Origin: Polynucleobacter sp. MWH-UH25E
GTDB taxonomy: Bacteria > Pseudomonadota > Gammaproteobacteria > Burkholderiales > Burkholderiaceae
Reading direction: 5' to 3'
Length of the DNA stretch: 64,000 nt
Assembly (NCBI RefSeq): GCF_018687095.1
Contig: NZ_CP061286.1
Span: 434,001 to 498,000, forward strand
Shown: piece by piece, positions 1-9,523 of the stretch
How positions within the stretch are numbered: position 1 is the first letter of the stretch
Layout of the letters: each line of letters opens with the position of its first letter
Program-made: the position numbers and the translations under genes
The notes under the pieces: generated by a model
What the model was told of the DNA's origin: nothing
The model's database searches: none
Seen by the model: the letters and a program-made list of their open reading frames with translations, nothing else

Positions 1-847
1 CAATCCAAGGCAGAAGACCAATCAGCAACAGTGGCACAAAGTAATAGATGGGCCCAGTCCTGCTATGAGCATCTTGTGTGAAGCGTTGTAGGTGCTCATG
101 AATAAAGAAAAATTCCAAGAACTCTGGATTGCGTTGGGCTACCAAAATAAACCACGGGGCAGTGATCACTAAAAATAAAATAAGTCCACTGAATAAGCGT
201 AAGCGCGTCCAGATCTTCCAATCCCATGCGCTAATCGAATAGATAACAAAAACCATTGCCGGTATTGCTGCACCAATTAGGCCTTTTGAAAGAGTTGCTA
301 GTGCCATAAAGATCCAGCATGCCCACATCCAATTGCGACAACTCGATTGAGTTTGCGAAGTTTGCGCAATTAAGAGGCTACATAGTGCGGCAACCAAAAA
401 TGCGGACAAGCCCATATCTAAAGAATTGAAGTGTCCGCTAGTGACCCACATTGGACTCGAGGCTAAAACAACAGCCGCCAACCATCCAGCTCTAGCGTTA
501 TAAATTTTTGCGCCAGTAAATCCAATTGCCAGAATAGTTAAAAAGCCTGTGAGTGCAGTCCAGAATCTGGCTTGCCAATCACCAATGCCAAATAGATGAA
601 ATGTGGTGGCAGTCGCCCATATTTGCAGCGGCGGCTTTTCGAAATACTTGTAGCCGTTGTAGCGAGGAGTAACCCAATCACCAGTGACAAGCATTTCTCG
701 GGCCATTTCTGCGTAACGTCCTTCATCCGAAGGAATGAGGTGGCGATAGTTTAGGGTTCCAAACCAGAGTGCCGCATAGATCAGTATTAGCAGCAGAATT
801 TTGCCGGGGTGGAGGGCGGATGACTGCCGAATTTGGCCAAATTGCAT
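1..847 (-). CDS. GT39/ArnT-like membrane glycosyltransferase, partial (C-terminus beyond the left edge)
   Basis: Reading leftward from an ATG at 847, about 282 codons stay open to the window edge. The N-terminus has a hydrophobic segment, then the SDEGRYAEMAREM signature and GDWVTP, typical of the first periplasmic loop of ArnT/PMT-family (GT39) lipid-linked sugar transferases, where the acidic residues are catalytic. Further on are several membrane helices and the LVAQRNPEFLEFFFIHEH segment seen in ArnT-like proteins. The family moves a sugar from a polyprenyl phosphate donor onto lipid A or another envelope acceptor at the periplasmic face. The start overlaps the stop of the upstream Mth938-family gene by one base (TAATG), implying translational coupling. 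Family assignment is secure; donor and acceptor cannot be read from the sequence. Confidence 0.85.
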   Translation of the reverse strand, partial: MQFGQIRQSSALHPGKILLLILIYAALWFGTLNYRHLIPSDEGRYAEMAREMLVTGDWVTPRYNGYKYFEKPPLQIWATATTFHLFGIGDWQARFWTALTGFLTILAIGFTGAKIYNARAGWLAAVVLASSPMWVTSGHFNSLDMGLSAFLVAALCSLLIAQTSQTQSSCRNWMWACWIFMALATLSKGLIGAAIPAMVFVIYSISAWDWKIWTRLRLFSGLILFLVITAPWFILVAQRNPEFLEFFFIHEHLQRFTQDAHSRTGPIYYFVPLLLIGLLPWI

Positions 848-1230
848 TAGTTGGGTTCCACAATCAAGGCCAAAAGAACTTTTCGGCCTTCCCCAACGAG
901 GATGTTGTAGGTACGGCAGGCGGCTTGTGAGTCCATGATTTCAAAGCCAATTTTGGCTGAAATCAGCCCTTTTAGAAGCTCAGGCTTGGGAAATTGCTGG
1001 CGACTGCCGGTTCCAATCAGAATCAATTCTGGCTTGAGATCCACCATTTGGCTGAAATGGTCAGCATCTAGGTCGCTAAAGGACTTTGCTGGCCATTCCA
1101 GGGTGGCGCCATCCGAGCTCAAAAGGACGCTGTGCTTGTATGGAGTTTGGTTGATCTCCACGTAGCCATCGCCATAGCCAGTGATCGTATTGGCTCCAGA
1201 ATGGGGGTCAGATTGAAGCTTCAAGTGCAC
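847..1230 (-). CDS. Mth938-domain (DUF498) protein
   Basis: This 127-residue protein matches the Mth938/NDUFAF3-like family (DUF498), a small single-domain fold. Visible hallmarks are the central LILIGTGSRQQFP segment (around residues 70-82), then a helix and the C-terminal EIMDSQAACRTYNILVGEGR stretch. Mitochondrial relatives help complex I assembly; the bacterial role is not established. It is the first gene of a two-gene minus-strand unit with the GT39 glycosyltransferase, whose ATG overlaps this stop codon, and it is divergent from alaA across a 73-bp gap. Full length for the family. I assign no biochemical function. Confidence 0.85.
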   Translation of the reverse strand: MHLKLQSDPHSGANTITGYGDGYVEINQTPYKHSVLLSSDGATLEWPAKSFSDLDADHFSQMVDLKPELILIGTGSRQQFPKPELLKGLISAKIGFEIMDSQAACRTYNILVGEGRKVLLALIVEPN

Positions 1231-1303
1231 TCTCTGTCATAATTATGAGGATTATAGCTAGCTGTTTTTTCCAAGATTTCAAGAACTTACCCTTTAATTT
1301 ATT

Positions 1304-2560
1304 GTGAAACCCATCCTAAAGTCCCAAAAACTCGATAACGTCTGTTATGACATTCGTGGGCCTGTGCTTGAGCTTGCTCAGCGCATGGAGGAAGAGGGTC
1401 ACAAAATCATCAAATTAAACATCGGAAACGTGGGTGTTTTTGGTTTTGATCCTCCTGAAGAGATTCAGTTGGACATGATTCGTAATTTGAGTAATGCCTC
1501 TGCTTACTCTGATTCCAAGGGTATTTTTGCTGCCCGTAAAGCCATCATGCAGTATTGCCAAGAAAAAGGCATTCAAGGCGTAGCGCTTGATGATGTCTAC
1601 ACCGGTAATGGTGTTTCTGAGCTCATCGTGCTTTCGATGAATGCGCTCTTAAATGATGGCGATGAAGTGTTGGTGCCAACGCCAGACTATCCTTTGTGGA
1701 CTGCTGCAGTAAGTTTATCTAGTGGCACCCCTGTCCATTATCTTTGTGATGAGTCAAAAGATTGGGCGCCAGATCTAAATGATCTTCGTAAAAAAATTAC
1801 ACCTAAGACAAAAGCGATTGTGGTGATCAATCCGAACAATCCAACGGGTGCAATTTATTCAAAAGAAGTATTGCTTGAGCTCACACAGATTGCCCGTGAA
1901 CATGGTTTGATTTTGTTTGCTGATGAGATCTACGACAAGATGTTGTATGACGGTGAGAAACATATTTCTTTAGCCTCTTTGTCCACCGATGTTGTCATTA
2001 TCACTTTTAATGGTCTATCCAAGAACTACCGTTCATGTGGCTACCGCGCTGGCTGGATGGTGGTTTCAGGGGATAAAGAGATGGTGCGTGACTACATTGA
2101 AGGCCTCAATATGTTGGCTTCCATGCGTCTCTGCGCAAACGTTCCAGGTCAATACGCCATTCAAACTGCTTTGGGTGGATATCAAAGTATTAATGATTTG
2201 GTTGGTGAAGGTGGGCGCTTAGCCAAGCAGCGTGATCTTGCATGGAAACTTATCACTGATATTCCTGGCGTGTCATGCGTAAAACCAAAATCCGCTTTGT
2301 ATTTATTTCCAAAGTTGGATCCTGAGGTTTACTCAATTGAGGATGATCAGCAGTTTGTTGCCGATCTCTTGAAAGAAGAAAAAGTATTGTTAGTGCAGGG
2401 CTCTGGTTTCAACTGGGGTAAGCCTGATCATTTCCGCGTAGTGTTCTTGCCTCATGAGGATGTATTGAAAGAGGCTATTGGACGTCTTGCGCGTTTCCTC
2501 GAGCGTTATCGCAACAAGCATGGCCGTAAGGCTTCTACAACCGCAGCAAAGGCATCATGA
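1304..2560 (+). CDS. alaA: glutamate-pyruvate aminotransferase AlaA-type
   Basis: Fold-type I PLP aminotransferase of 418 residues that aligns end to end with E. coli AlaA (KLDNVCYDIRGPVLE near the N-terminus, GNGVSELI, PDYPLWTAAVSLSSG, INPNNPTGA, FADEIYDKMLYD, ASMRLCANVPGQ). It should form alanine from pyruvate and glutamate. The PLP-binding lysine is K240 in NGLSKNYR. The start is GTG with no strong Shine-Dalgarno and no in-frame ATG nearby upstream. Its stop overlaps the hom start (ATGA), making an alaA-hom-thrC operon. Oddity: the E. coli NIGNPAPFGFD motif reads NIGNVGVFGFD here. The family is certain; alanine as main product is inferred from homology. Confidence 0.92.
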   Translation: MKPILKSQKLDNVCYDIRGPVLELAQRMEEEGHKIIKLNIGNVGVFGFDPPEEIQLDMIRNLSNASAYSDSKGIFAARKAIMQYCQEKGIQGVALDDVYTGNGVSELIVLSMNALLNDGDEVLVPTPDYPLWTAAVSLSSGTPVHYLCDESKDWAPDLNDLRKKITPKTKAIVVINPNNPTGAIYSKEVLLELTQIAREHGLILFADEIYDKMLYDGEKHISLASLSTDVVIITFNGLSKNYRSCGYRAGWMVVSGDKEMVRDYIEGLNMLASMRLCANVPGQYAIQTALGGYQSINDLVGEGGRLAKQRDLAWKLITDIPGVSCVKPKSALYLFPKLDPEVYSIEDDQQFVADLLKEEKVLLVQGSGFNWGKPDHFRVVFLPHEDVLKEAIGRLARFLERYRNKHGRKASTTAAKAS

Positions 2561-3867
2561 AACCGATTCAAGTAGGTCTATTAGGTATTGGCACCGTTGG
2601 TGGTGGCGTGTTCACTGTTCTTGAACGCAACCAAGATGAAATTACTCGCCGTGCAGGTCGTGGCATTCGTATTAATACTGTTGCCGATCTAAATGTAGAC
2701 CGCGCCAAAGAGATTGTTAAGGATCGCGCGCAGGTAGTAAATGACGCTCGTGCAGTGATCAATAATCCTGAGATTGATATCGTTGTTGAGTTAATTGGTG
2801 GCTATGGCATTGCTAAAGATCTGGTACTAGAGGCAATCGCTGCTGGTAAGCATGTGGTTACTGCAAATAAGGCCTTGATCGCTGTTCATGGCAATGAGAT
2901 TTTTAAAGCTGCGCATGCAAAAGGCGTAATGGTGGCTTTCGAGGCTGCTGTCGCTGGTGGGATTCCGATCATCAAGGCTTTGCGTGAGGGTTTAACTGCA
3001 AATCGCATCGAGTGGATTGCCGGCATCATCAATGGCACTACGAATTTCATTCTTTCTGAAATGCGTGATAAAGGCCTCGACTTTGAAACCGTATTGAAAG
3101 AAGCGCAACGTTTAGGTTATGCAGAGGCTGATCCTACTTTCGATATTGAAGGCGTAGACGCAGCTCATAAAGCAACCATCATGAGCGCGATCGCATTCGG
3201 TATTCCGATGCAGTTTGAAAAAGCGCACATTGAAGGTATCACTAAGTTAGCTGCAATTGATATTCGTTATGCAGAGCAGTTGGGCTATCGCATCAAGCTG
3301 CTCGGTATTGCTAAAAAGACACCTGGTGGTGTTGAATTGCGCGTGCATCCAACATTAATTCCTACAAAACGTTTGATCGCAAACGTAGAGGGTGCAATGA
3401 ATGCGGTTCAAGTATTTGGCGATGCAGTGGGCACTACTTTGTATTACGGCAAAGGCGCTGGATCAGAACCAACCGCCTCCGCAGTGATTGCCGACTTAGT
3501 AGACATCACTCGTTTACTCAGCGCAGATGCAGAGCATCGTGTGCCATATTTGGCTTTCCAACCAGATGCTGTACAAAACACCCCTGTTTTGCCGATTGGC
3601 GAAATCACAACCAGTTACTACTTGCGTATGCGTGTAGCTGATCAAGCTGGCGTGCTTGCGGACATCACCAAAATCTTGGCATCACATGGTGTATCTATTG
3701 ATGCACTCTTACAGAAAGAGGCGGATGAGGGCGAGAGTCAAACGGATTTGGTTGCATTGACTCACGAGACTAAAGAAAAAAATATGCTTGCGGCAATTAA
3801 GGAGATTCAAGATCTCAAAACAGTTGCAGGGGAAGTAGTCAAGATCCGTTTAGAAAATCTGTCTTAA
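2557..3867 (+). CDS. hom: homoserine dehydrogenase
   Basis: Monofunctional homoserine dehydrogenase (436 residues) that reduces aspartate semialdehyde to homoserine for threonine and methionine synthesis. The N-terminal Rossmann motif GLLGIGTVGGGVF begins near residue 8. The NGTTNFILSEM and AEADPTFDIEGVDAAHK segments of the catalytic domain follow, and a C-terminal ACT domain (YYLRMRVADQAGVLADI, about residues 350-430) probably gives end-product feedback inhibition. There is no fused aspartokinase. It starts within the alaA stop codon (4-bp overlap) and thrC follows 18 bp after its end. Confidence 0.97.
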   Translation: MKPIQVGLLGIGTVGGGVFTVLERNQDEITRRAGRGIRINTVADLNVDRAKEIVKDRAQVVNDARAVINNPEIDIVVELIGGYGIAKDLVLEAIAAGKHVVTANKALIAVHGNEIFKAAHAKGVMVAFEAAVAGGIPIIKALREGLTANRIEWIAGIINGTTNFILSEMRDKGLDFETVLKEAQRLGYAEADPTFDIEGVDAAHKATIMSAIAFGIPMQFEKAHIEGITKLAAIDIRYAEQLGYRIKLLGIAKKTPGGVELRVHPTLIPTKRLIANVEGAMNAVQVFGDAVGTTLYYGKGAGSEPTASAVIADLVDITRLLSADAEHRVPYLAFQPDAVQNTPVLPIGEITTSYYLRMRVADQAGVLADITKILASHGVSIDALLQKEADEGESQTDLVALTHETKEKNMLAAIKEIQDLKTVAGEVVKIRLENLS

Positions 3868-3885
3868 GTAAGATTCGGCAAACAT

Positions 3886-5328
3886 ATGCGTTACCAATCC
3901 ACTCGTGGCAATAGTCCACAACAATCTTTTTTAGAAATTCTGCTGGGTGGATTGGCGCCAGATGGCGGTTTGTACCTTCCAACTCAGTATCCGCAAATTA
4001 CACCCGCCCAATTAGATTCTTGGCGTGGTTTGTCATACGCTGACCTCGCTTATGAAATTCTGAGCTTGTATTGCGATGACATTCCTGAAACTGACTTACG
4101 TGCTTTATTACGTAAGACTTATACAGAGCAAGTCTATTGCAATGGTCGTCCACAAGATAATGCGAAAGACATCACACCATTACATTGGTTGGGCGAAGAG
4201 CACGGTACTCGCATCGGCTTATTAAGCCTTTCTAATGGCCCAACATTAGCATTTAAAGATATGGCTATGCAGTTATTGGGCAACCTGTTTGAATATGCCC
4301 TTAAACGTGCTGGTCAACAGCTCAATATTTTGGGTGCCACTTCAGGTGACACTGGCAGTGCCGCAGAATACGCTATGCGTGGCAAAGAAGGCGTTAAGGT
4401 ATTTATGCTTTCACCGCGGGGAAAGATGAGCGCCTTCCAGTCTGCGCAAATGTATTCCCTGCAAGACCCAAATATTTTTAACTTAGCGGTTGCCGGCGTC
4501 TTTGATGACTGTCAGGATATTGTTAAGGCGGTAAGTAACGATCACGCGTTTAAAGCGAAGAATCAAATTGGTACAGTGAACTCGATTAACTGGGGACGCG
4601 TAGTAGCTCAAGTGGTCTACTACTTTCAAGGTTACTTGTTAGCAACTAAATCCAGCTCTGAAAAAGTATCGTTTACGGTTCCATCAGGCAACTTTGGCAA
4701 TGTTTGCGCGGGTCATATCGCTCGCATGATGGGCTTGCCAATTGAGCATCTGGTTGTAGCAACAAATGAAAACGACGTATTAGACGAGTTCTTCCGCACT
4801 GGCGTTTATCGTGCTCGCAAGTCCGCAGAAACATTGCATACATCAAGCCCTTCGATGGATATCTCTAAAGCCAGCAACTTTGAGCGTTTTGTTTTCGACT
4901 TTATGGGTCGAGATGGAAAGGCAACTGCAAACATGTTCAAGCAGGTAGATGAGGCGGGTGGCTTTGATATATCAAAAGACGCCGTCTTTAAAAACTTGGG
5001 TCAATATGGTTTTCAGTCAGGCCGCAGCATCCATGCTAATCGTCTAGATACGATCCGCGATATTGAGAAGAAATACGGCATCATGATCGACACGCATACT
5101 GCCGATGGTGTAAAAGTAGCGCGCGAACATTTGCAAGCTGGTGTACCTATGATTGTTTTGGAAACAGCCTTGCCAATTAAGTTTGAAGAAACTATTCAGG
5201 AGGCTTTGGGTCGTCCAGCTGAATGCCCTCCTGCATTCCAAGATATCAAGTCCAAGCCGCAACGCGTAGTCAATATCGACGCCGATGTAAATCAAGTGAA
5301 AGATTTTATTGCTACGCATCTCAATTAA
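3886..5328 (+). CDS. thrC: threonine synthase
   Basis: PLP enzyme converting O-phosphohomoserine to threonine. At 480 residues it is the long proteobacterial type, opening with RYQSTRG. The PLP lysine is K124 in GPTLAFKDMAMQ, and the phosphate-binding loop is GATSGDTGSAAEYA. It lies 18 bp after hom and completes the homoserine-to-threonine branch apart from homoserine kinase, which is not in this window. The moeA gene begins 33 bp downstream, so the Moco genes may be co-transcribed. Confidence 0.97.
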   Translation: MRYQSTRGNSPQQSFLEILLGGLAPDGGLYLPTQYPQITPAQLDSWRGLSYADLAYEILSLYCDDIPETDLRALLRKTYTEQVYCNGRPQDNAKDITPLHWLGEEHGTRIGLLSLSNGPTLAFKDMAMQLLGNLFEYALKRAGQQLNILGATSGDTGSAAEYAMRGKEGVKVFMLSPRGKMSAFQSAQMYSLQDPNIFNLAVAGVFDDCQDIVKAVSNDHAFKAKNQIGTVNSINWGRVVAQVVYYFQGYLLATKSSSEKVSFTVPSGNFGNVCAGHIARMMGLPIEHLVVATNENDVLDEFFRTGVYRARKSAETLHTSSPSMDISKASNFERFVFDFMGRDGKATANMFKQVDEAGGFDISKDAVFKNLGQYGFQSGRSIHANRLDTIRDIEKKYGIMIDTHTADGVKVAREHLQAGVPMIVLETALPIKFEETIQEALGRPAECPPAFQDIKSKPQRVVNIDADVNQVKDFIATHLN

Positions 5329-5361
5329 ACATTCAGAGATAAGCCAGTAATCAGTATTGTT

Positions 5362-6612
5362 ATGACTAAGCCACCCATGTTGACTGCGCAGCAGGCCTTA
5401 GACCACTTGCTCTCACATGCAAAGCCTGTTCATGAAAATGAAAATGTTTCGGTACAGGCTGCTTTAGGTCGCGTGCTTGCTGAGAATGTTCAGTCTCTAG
5501 TAGACGTTCCGCCTTTAGATAACACTTCGATGGATGGATATGCGGTTCGTACTGCTGATACCGCTTCTTCTGGACAGGTGTTGCGAGTGGCACAGCGAAT
5601 TCCAGCGGGGTCGGTTGGTACGCAGTTAGAACCAGGCACGGCGGCACGTATATTTACTGGTGCACCTATTCCTCCAGGTGCGGATGCGGTGGTGATGCAA
5701 GAAGATTGCGCTATTCCCGAGGGATCTATTGATCAGGTACAGGTAAATACTGTGCCCACGGTTGGTCAATGGATACGTCGTCGAGGTGAGGATTTGAGTG
5801 CTGGTAAGACGGCGCTGACTGCAGGTATTTTCTTGCGACCACAAGAATTAGGGGTTGCTGCTTCAGCAGGTCTAACCCATTTGAATGTAAAGCGGCGTGT
5901 GAGAGTTGCTGCGTTCTTTACTGGCGATGAATTAGCCCTTCCAGGCGAGCCTTTAAAACCTGGCGGTATTTATAACTCCAATCGCGATACCTTATTGGCT
6001 TGCCTTCGTGCTTTAGGCTGTGATGCTAGTGATTTGGGTATTGTTCCCGATCGTTTAGATGCAACTCGAGAGGCTTTGCGTCGCGCAAGCAAAGATCATG
6101 ACCTCATTATTACTTCTGGTGGGGTCTCGGTTGGCGAGGAAGATCACATTAAGCCTGCGGTGACTGCCGAGGGCAGATTGGATCTTTGGCAGATCGCAAT
6201 TAAACCTGGCAAACCTTTGGCATTTGGTGCCGTTCGAAAATCAGAGCAAGTGAATGATGGAGCTGAGGGTGAAGCGTGGTTTATTGGCTTGCCCGGTAAT
6301 CCAGTATCCAGTTTCGTTACATTCTTATTGTTTGTAAGACCCTTTATTTTGAAATTACAAGGCCGCGATTCGACTTCAACAAATTCCTACTTTGTGCGCG
6401 CTGATTTTGATTGGTTAAAAGCAGATCGTCGTAATGAATTCTTGCGCGTCAAAATGAATGAGCGAGGCGGACTTGATTTATTCCCAAATCAAAGTTCTGG
6501 GGTTCTCACCAGCGCATCTTGGGGTGATGGACTGGTAGACTGCCCTCCAGGGCAGGCAATTCATAAAGGTGATCTGGTGAAGTACATTCCTTTTGATGCA
6601 CTTCTCAAATAA
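5362..6612 (+). CDS. moeA: molybdopterin molybdenumtransferase
   Basis: MoeA (416 residues) inserts molybdate into adenylylated molybdopterin in the last step of molybdenum cofactor synthesis. Recognisable features are the N-terminal DVPPLDNTSMDGYAVR motif, the GGVSVGEEDHIKP loop of the MoCF-binding domain (around residues 251-262), the LPGNPVSSFV motif near residue 311 and a C-terminal beta-barrel domain. It is the first of moeA-moaD-moaE with gaps of 18 and 1 bp. No Moco riboswitch fits in the 33-bp gap upstream. Confidence 0.96.
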   Translation: MTKPPMLTAQQALDHLLSHAKPVHENENVSVQAALGRVLAENVQSLVDVPPLDNTSMDGYAVRTADTASSGQVLRVAQRIPAGSVGTQLEPGTAARIFTGAPIPPGADAVVMQEDCAIPEGSIDQVQVNTVPTVGQWIRRRGEDLSAGKTALTAGIFLRPQELGVAASAGLTHLNVKRRVRVAAFFTGDELALPGEPLKPGGIYNSNRDTLLACLRALGCDASDLGIVPDRLDATREALRRASKDHDLIITSGGVSVGEEDHIKPAVTAEGRLDLWQIAIKPGKPLAFGAVRKSEQVNDGAEGEAWFIGLPGNPVSSFVTFLLFVRPFILKLQGRDSTSTNSYFVRADFDWLKADRRNEFLRVKMNERGGLDLFPNQSSGVLTSASWGDGLVDCPPGQAIHKGDLVKYIPFDALLK

Positions 6613-6630
6613 TCGGTTTACGATTAACTC

Positions 6631-6888
6631 ATGAAACTCGAATTACGTTTTTTTGCTTCTTTGCGAGAAGTCTTGGGTACATCGCAAGAGACTATTGAGT
6701 TGCCGGAAGAAGTAAAAACAGTCTCTCAACTTCGTGCGCATCTAATTGCGCGTGGTGGAGTCTGGGCTGAAGCCCTTGCAGAAGGAAAGTCATTGCGCTG
6801 CGCTCTTAATCAAACCATGGTCGATGCTAATGCTACTTTGATAGACGGTGCTGAGGTAGCATTTTTTCCGCCAGTAACCGGAGGCTAG
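6631..6888 (+). CDS. moaD: molybdopterin synthase sulfur-carrier subunit
   Basis: Small ubiquitin-fold protein of 85 residues ending in the diagnostic Gly-Gly (FFPPVTGG), the site of adenylylation and thiocarboxylation. It carries the dithiolene sulfur to MoaE. The beta-grasp start LELRFFASLREVLG is typical. It sits between moeA and moaE, with moaE beginning one base after its stop. Confidence 0.95.
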   Translation: MKLELRFFASLREVLGTSQETIELPEEVKTVSQLRAHLIARGGVWAEALAEGKSLRCALNQTMVDANATLIDGAEVAFFPPVTGG

Positions 6889-6889
6889 T

Positions 6890-7351
6890 GTGACTAAACC
6901 TTTAATCCGTGTTCAAGAAAACGATTTTGATGTAAGTGCAGAAATTGCAGCGCTTCGAAAGGGTGATCCTAGAGTCGGAGCAGTTGTTACTTTTCTAGGT
7001 ACTGTGCGCGATTTAAATGATGGCAGTCAAGTCAAGGAAATGACCCTAGAGCATTACCCTGGCATGACTGAAAAAGCCCTTGAGGAAATTGTTACTCAGG
7101 CTAAATCTCGCTGGGATATCTATCAAGCTCTAGTAATTCATCGTGTGGGACCATTGTTGCCGGAGGATCAAATTGTTTTGGTTGCCGTCACGAGTGCGCA
7201 CAGAGGTGAAGCATTTTCCGCTTGTGAGTTCATCATGGATTTTCTAAAGACTGCGGCCCCATTTTGGAAGAAAGAAGAAACCCCTGAAGGCGGCCGTTGG
7301 GTAGATGCGCGCGTCACCGATGACGTTGCCATGGCCCGCTGGAAAAAATAG
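6890..7351 (+). CDS. moaE: molybdopterin synthase catalytic subunit
   Basis: Large subunit of molybdopterin synthase (153 residues), which converts cyclic pyranopterin monophosphate to molybdopterin using two MoaD thiocarboxylates. Motifs seen are GAVVTFLGTVRD, the LEHYPGM strand, IHRVGPLLPEDQIVLVAVTSAHR and the FWKKEETPEGGRWV segment holding the active-site lysines. The start is GTG, one base after the moaD stop, with the end of moaD (ACCGGAGG) acting as Shine-Dalgarno. No clear hairpin terminator follows. Confidence 0.96.
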   Translation: MTKPLIRVQENDFDVSAEIAALRKGDPRVGAVVTFLGTVRDLNDGSQVKEMTLEHYPGMTEKALEEIVTQAKSRWDIYQALVIHRVGPLLPEDQIVLVAVTSAHRGEAFSACEFIMDFLKTAAPFWKKEETPEGGRWVDARVTDDVAMARWKK

Positions 7352-7399
7352 TCAGCCTTCACCACCTCTAGGGTTATCTTGATTGAAGGATCTTGGTAA

Positions 7400-9031
7400 T
7401 TAGGAATGCGTTACGGCGGAAATTCCGGAAACCAGATCTGGATACAAGCAATCTGATTCTAGGGTCTGTAGATAGCCGCTGCGTTGTGCCATTTCATGCG
7501 GTTGATGGTCAAGGCCGCAGATGATGAGTTTGATATTCCGAATTTTGCATAAATGCGCTAGTTCGGTAATGGCTTCCATTCCAGAGGTATCGATGTAAAT
7601 TACGTTCTTTAAATCTAGAAGCAATATTTGTGATGGCAGCTTTTGCTCAATTTTCTCAAGGAGTTTTACTGCGCCAAAAAAGATTGCGCCATAAATACGG
7701 TAGGCATCAATTCGGCCTTGATGGTTTTCTAGTGCTGGATAGTGCTGAATATCAGCTAGTTCGCACCGTGACAAGCTGGATATGCGGTAGATGAAGGTAA
7801 TAAAAGCAAAGAGCAACCCCACTTGAACTGCGACAGTAAGGTCGAGGATGACTGTGAGCAAGAATACGCTCAGAATCGTGAGACGATAAGGTAAGCGAAA
7901 CTGTTTGAGATCAACAAACTTACGCCACTCACCCATATTCCATGCAACGTACATCAGAATAGCTGCCAGACTTGCCAAGGGAATATCTTTTGCTAATGGG
8001 GCAGCAAACAGCACTACGATTAATAGCGTGCAAGCATGCACAATTCCAGCGATTGGTGTTGTTCCGCCACTTTCAATATTGGTGACTGTCCTGGCAATCG
8101 TGCCGGTTGCTGGCATCCCGCCAAAAAATGGGCTGACTAAATTCGCTACGCCTTGTGCCATCAGCTCTTGGTTCGAGTCATGGCGATCATGAATCAAGCC
8201 ATCAGCAACGCGTGCGCAGAGCAAAGATTCAATTGCACCTAGCAAGGCAAGAGTTAGGGCGGGTGTGACCATATACTGCGCAGTACCCCAGCTAATTGGG
8301 ATCCACTCAAAATGCGGCAAGCTTGATGGAATGCCGCCAAAGCGACTGCCAATCGTATCTACCGGCAGGTTGAATAAGCCTGTGACCACAGTAGCAATTG
8401 CCATTGCTACAACCGTGCCAGGAAGATGACCAAGCCACCCTAATTTTTTCTGAATGAGTTTCCAGATCACAATAATGATCAGACTTGTGCTAGCAAGACC
8501 TAGAGCTACGATGTTGACTGTATCAGCGGCGGCATAAAGTGCCTGCACCATGGGAAAAAATTGCGCAGGCATTTTCTCAATGGTGAGACCAAAAAAATCT
8601 TTGATTTGAGAAAGCCCAATCAAACAAGCGATTCCGTTGGTAAAGCCAATGATGACCGCGATGGGAATGAAGCGCACCAAAGTGCCTAACCTAAAAACTC
8701 CCATAAGAAATAGTAGTACCCCAGACATTGCAGTGGCAAGCATTAGGTTTGGAATGCCGTAGCGCTCTACGATGCCATACACAATCACAATAAATGCGCC
8801 AGCTGGTCCACCGATCTGTACACGGCTACCGCCAAGAAGAGAGATGAGTCCGCCAGCAACAATCGCGGTAAAGATGCCGGCTTCTGGTTTGAGGCCACTA
8901 GCAATTGCAAATGCCATTGCTAAGGGTAGGGCAACAATGCCAACCGTAATTCCGGCTAATACATCTTTAGTAAAAAGACTGCGGTTATAGCCTTTAAGGG
9001 AGCCCAGAATTTTTGGGTGAAAAATGATCAT
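7400..9031 (-). CDS. SulP-family anion transporter with STAS domain
   Basis: SLC26/SulP transporter of 543 residues. The N-terminal half has the family signature near residues 25-45 (AGITVGIVALPLAMAFAIASG), then about 10-12 membrane segments including GFTNGIACLIGLSQIKDFFG. The C-terminal 110 or so residues form a cytoplasmic STAS domain (LLLDLKNVIYIDTSGMEAI). Members carry sulfate, bicarbonate or C4-dicarboxylates; the sequence alone does not decide which. A DUF2177 gene lies 4 bp upstream on the same strand and is probably co-transcribed. Confidence 0.93.
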   Translation of the reverse strand: MIIFHPKILGSLKGYNRSLFTKDVLAGITVGIVALPLAMAFAIASGLKPEAGIFTAIVAGGLISLLGGSRVQIGGPAGAFIVIVYGIVERYGIPNLMLATAMSGVLLFLMGVFRLGTLVRFIPIAVIIGFTNGIACLIGLSQIKDFFGLTIEKMPAQFFPMVQALYAAADTVNIVALGLASTSLIIIVIWKLIQKKLGWLGHLPGTVVAMAIATVVTGLFNLPVDTIGSRFGGIPSSLPHFEWIPISWGTAQYMVTPALTLALLGAIESLLCARVADGLIHDRHDSNQELMAQGVANLVSPFFGGMPATGTIARTVTNIESGGTTPIAGIVHACTLLIVVLFAAPLAKDIPLASLAAILMYVAWNMGEWRKFVDLKQFRLPYRLTILSVFLLTVILDLTVAVQVGLLFAFITFIYRISSLSRCELADIQHYPALENHQGRIDAYRIYGAIFFGAVKLLEKIEQKLPSQILLLDLKNVIYIDTSGMEAITELAHLCKIRNIKLIICGLDHQPHEMAQRSGYLQTLESDCLYPDLVSGISAVTHS

Positions 9032-9035
9032 GGGT

Positions 9036-9437
9036 TTAGTGGAATCGATTGCCTACCCAATAGGCAATGCCAGAACAGAGGGCGGTCACAAAAGATCCCC
9101 AGGCAATATCAATGAATGCCAGCTTAGTTGGAAAGTTTCGAATGACGGCAAGATTTGTCAGGTCGTAGGTCATGTAGCAGAATAGGCCGAATAAAGCCCC
9201 GTATATCAGAGCATCACCGCAGGACTGTTTTGACATGGCTGGAATAATTACAAAAACACACACCCCAAGGGCATATATCAAATAGAAAGCTAAGGCTGCG
9301 AAGAGTTTTGGTTCGCTAGCCATCAAATCACCCATTTCATCGCGATAGAGGTTTTTTGCAATCCCTAACAACCAGACTAAATCGACCGTCAATAGGCAGG
9401 CTAGAAACGATAGGTAGACCCCAAAATATTTGAGCAA
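9036..9437 (-). CDS. DUF2177 family membrane protein
   Basis: 133 residues with about four transmembrane helices, matching DUF2177: an N-terminal helix with VDLVWLLGIAKNLYRDEMG, then FYLIYALGVCVFVIIP, LFGLFCYMTYDLTNLAVIRNF and a last helix ending in AYWVGNRF. No enzymatic role is known for the family. It is the first gene of a two-gene unit with the SulP transporter (4-bp gap) and is divergent from the usp gene. Confidence 0.88.
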   Translation of the reverse strand: MLKYFGVYLSFLACLLTVDLVWLLGIAKNLYRDEMGDLMASEPKLFAALAFYLIYALGVCVFVIIPAMSKQSCGDALIYGALFGLFCYMTYDLTNLAVIRNFPTKLAFIDIAWGSFVTALCSGIAYWVGNRFH

Positions 9438-9523
9438 TTAATTTACCTTTTGATCTTTTATAGGCGAATAATAAGCATTATGATGGAAAGAGTAGATTGG
9501 TAGTTAATTTAAAGGAGATTGGT

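Noticed and set aside
5329..5361. Molybdenum cofactor riboswitch before moeA
   Set aside because: The 33-bp gap is too short and shows no such fold.
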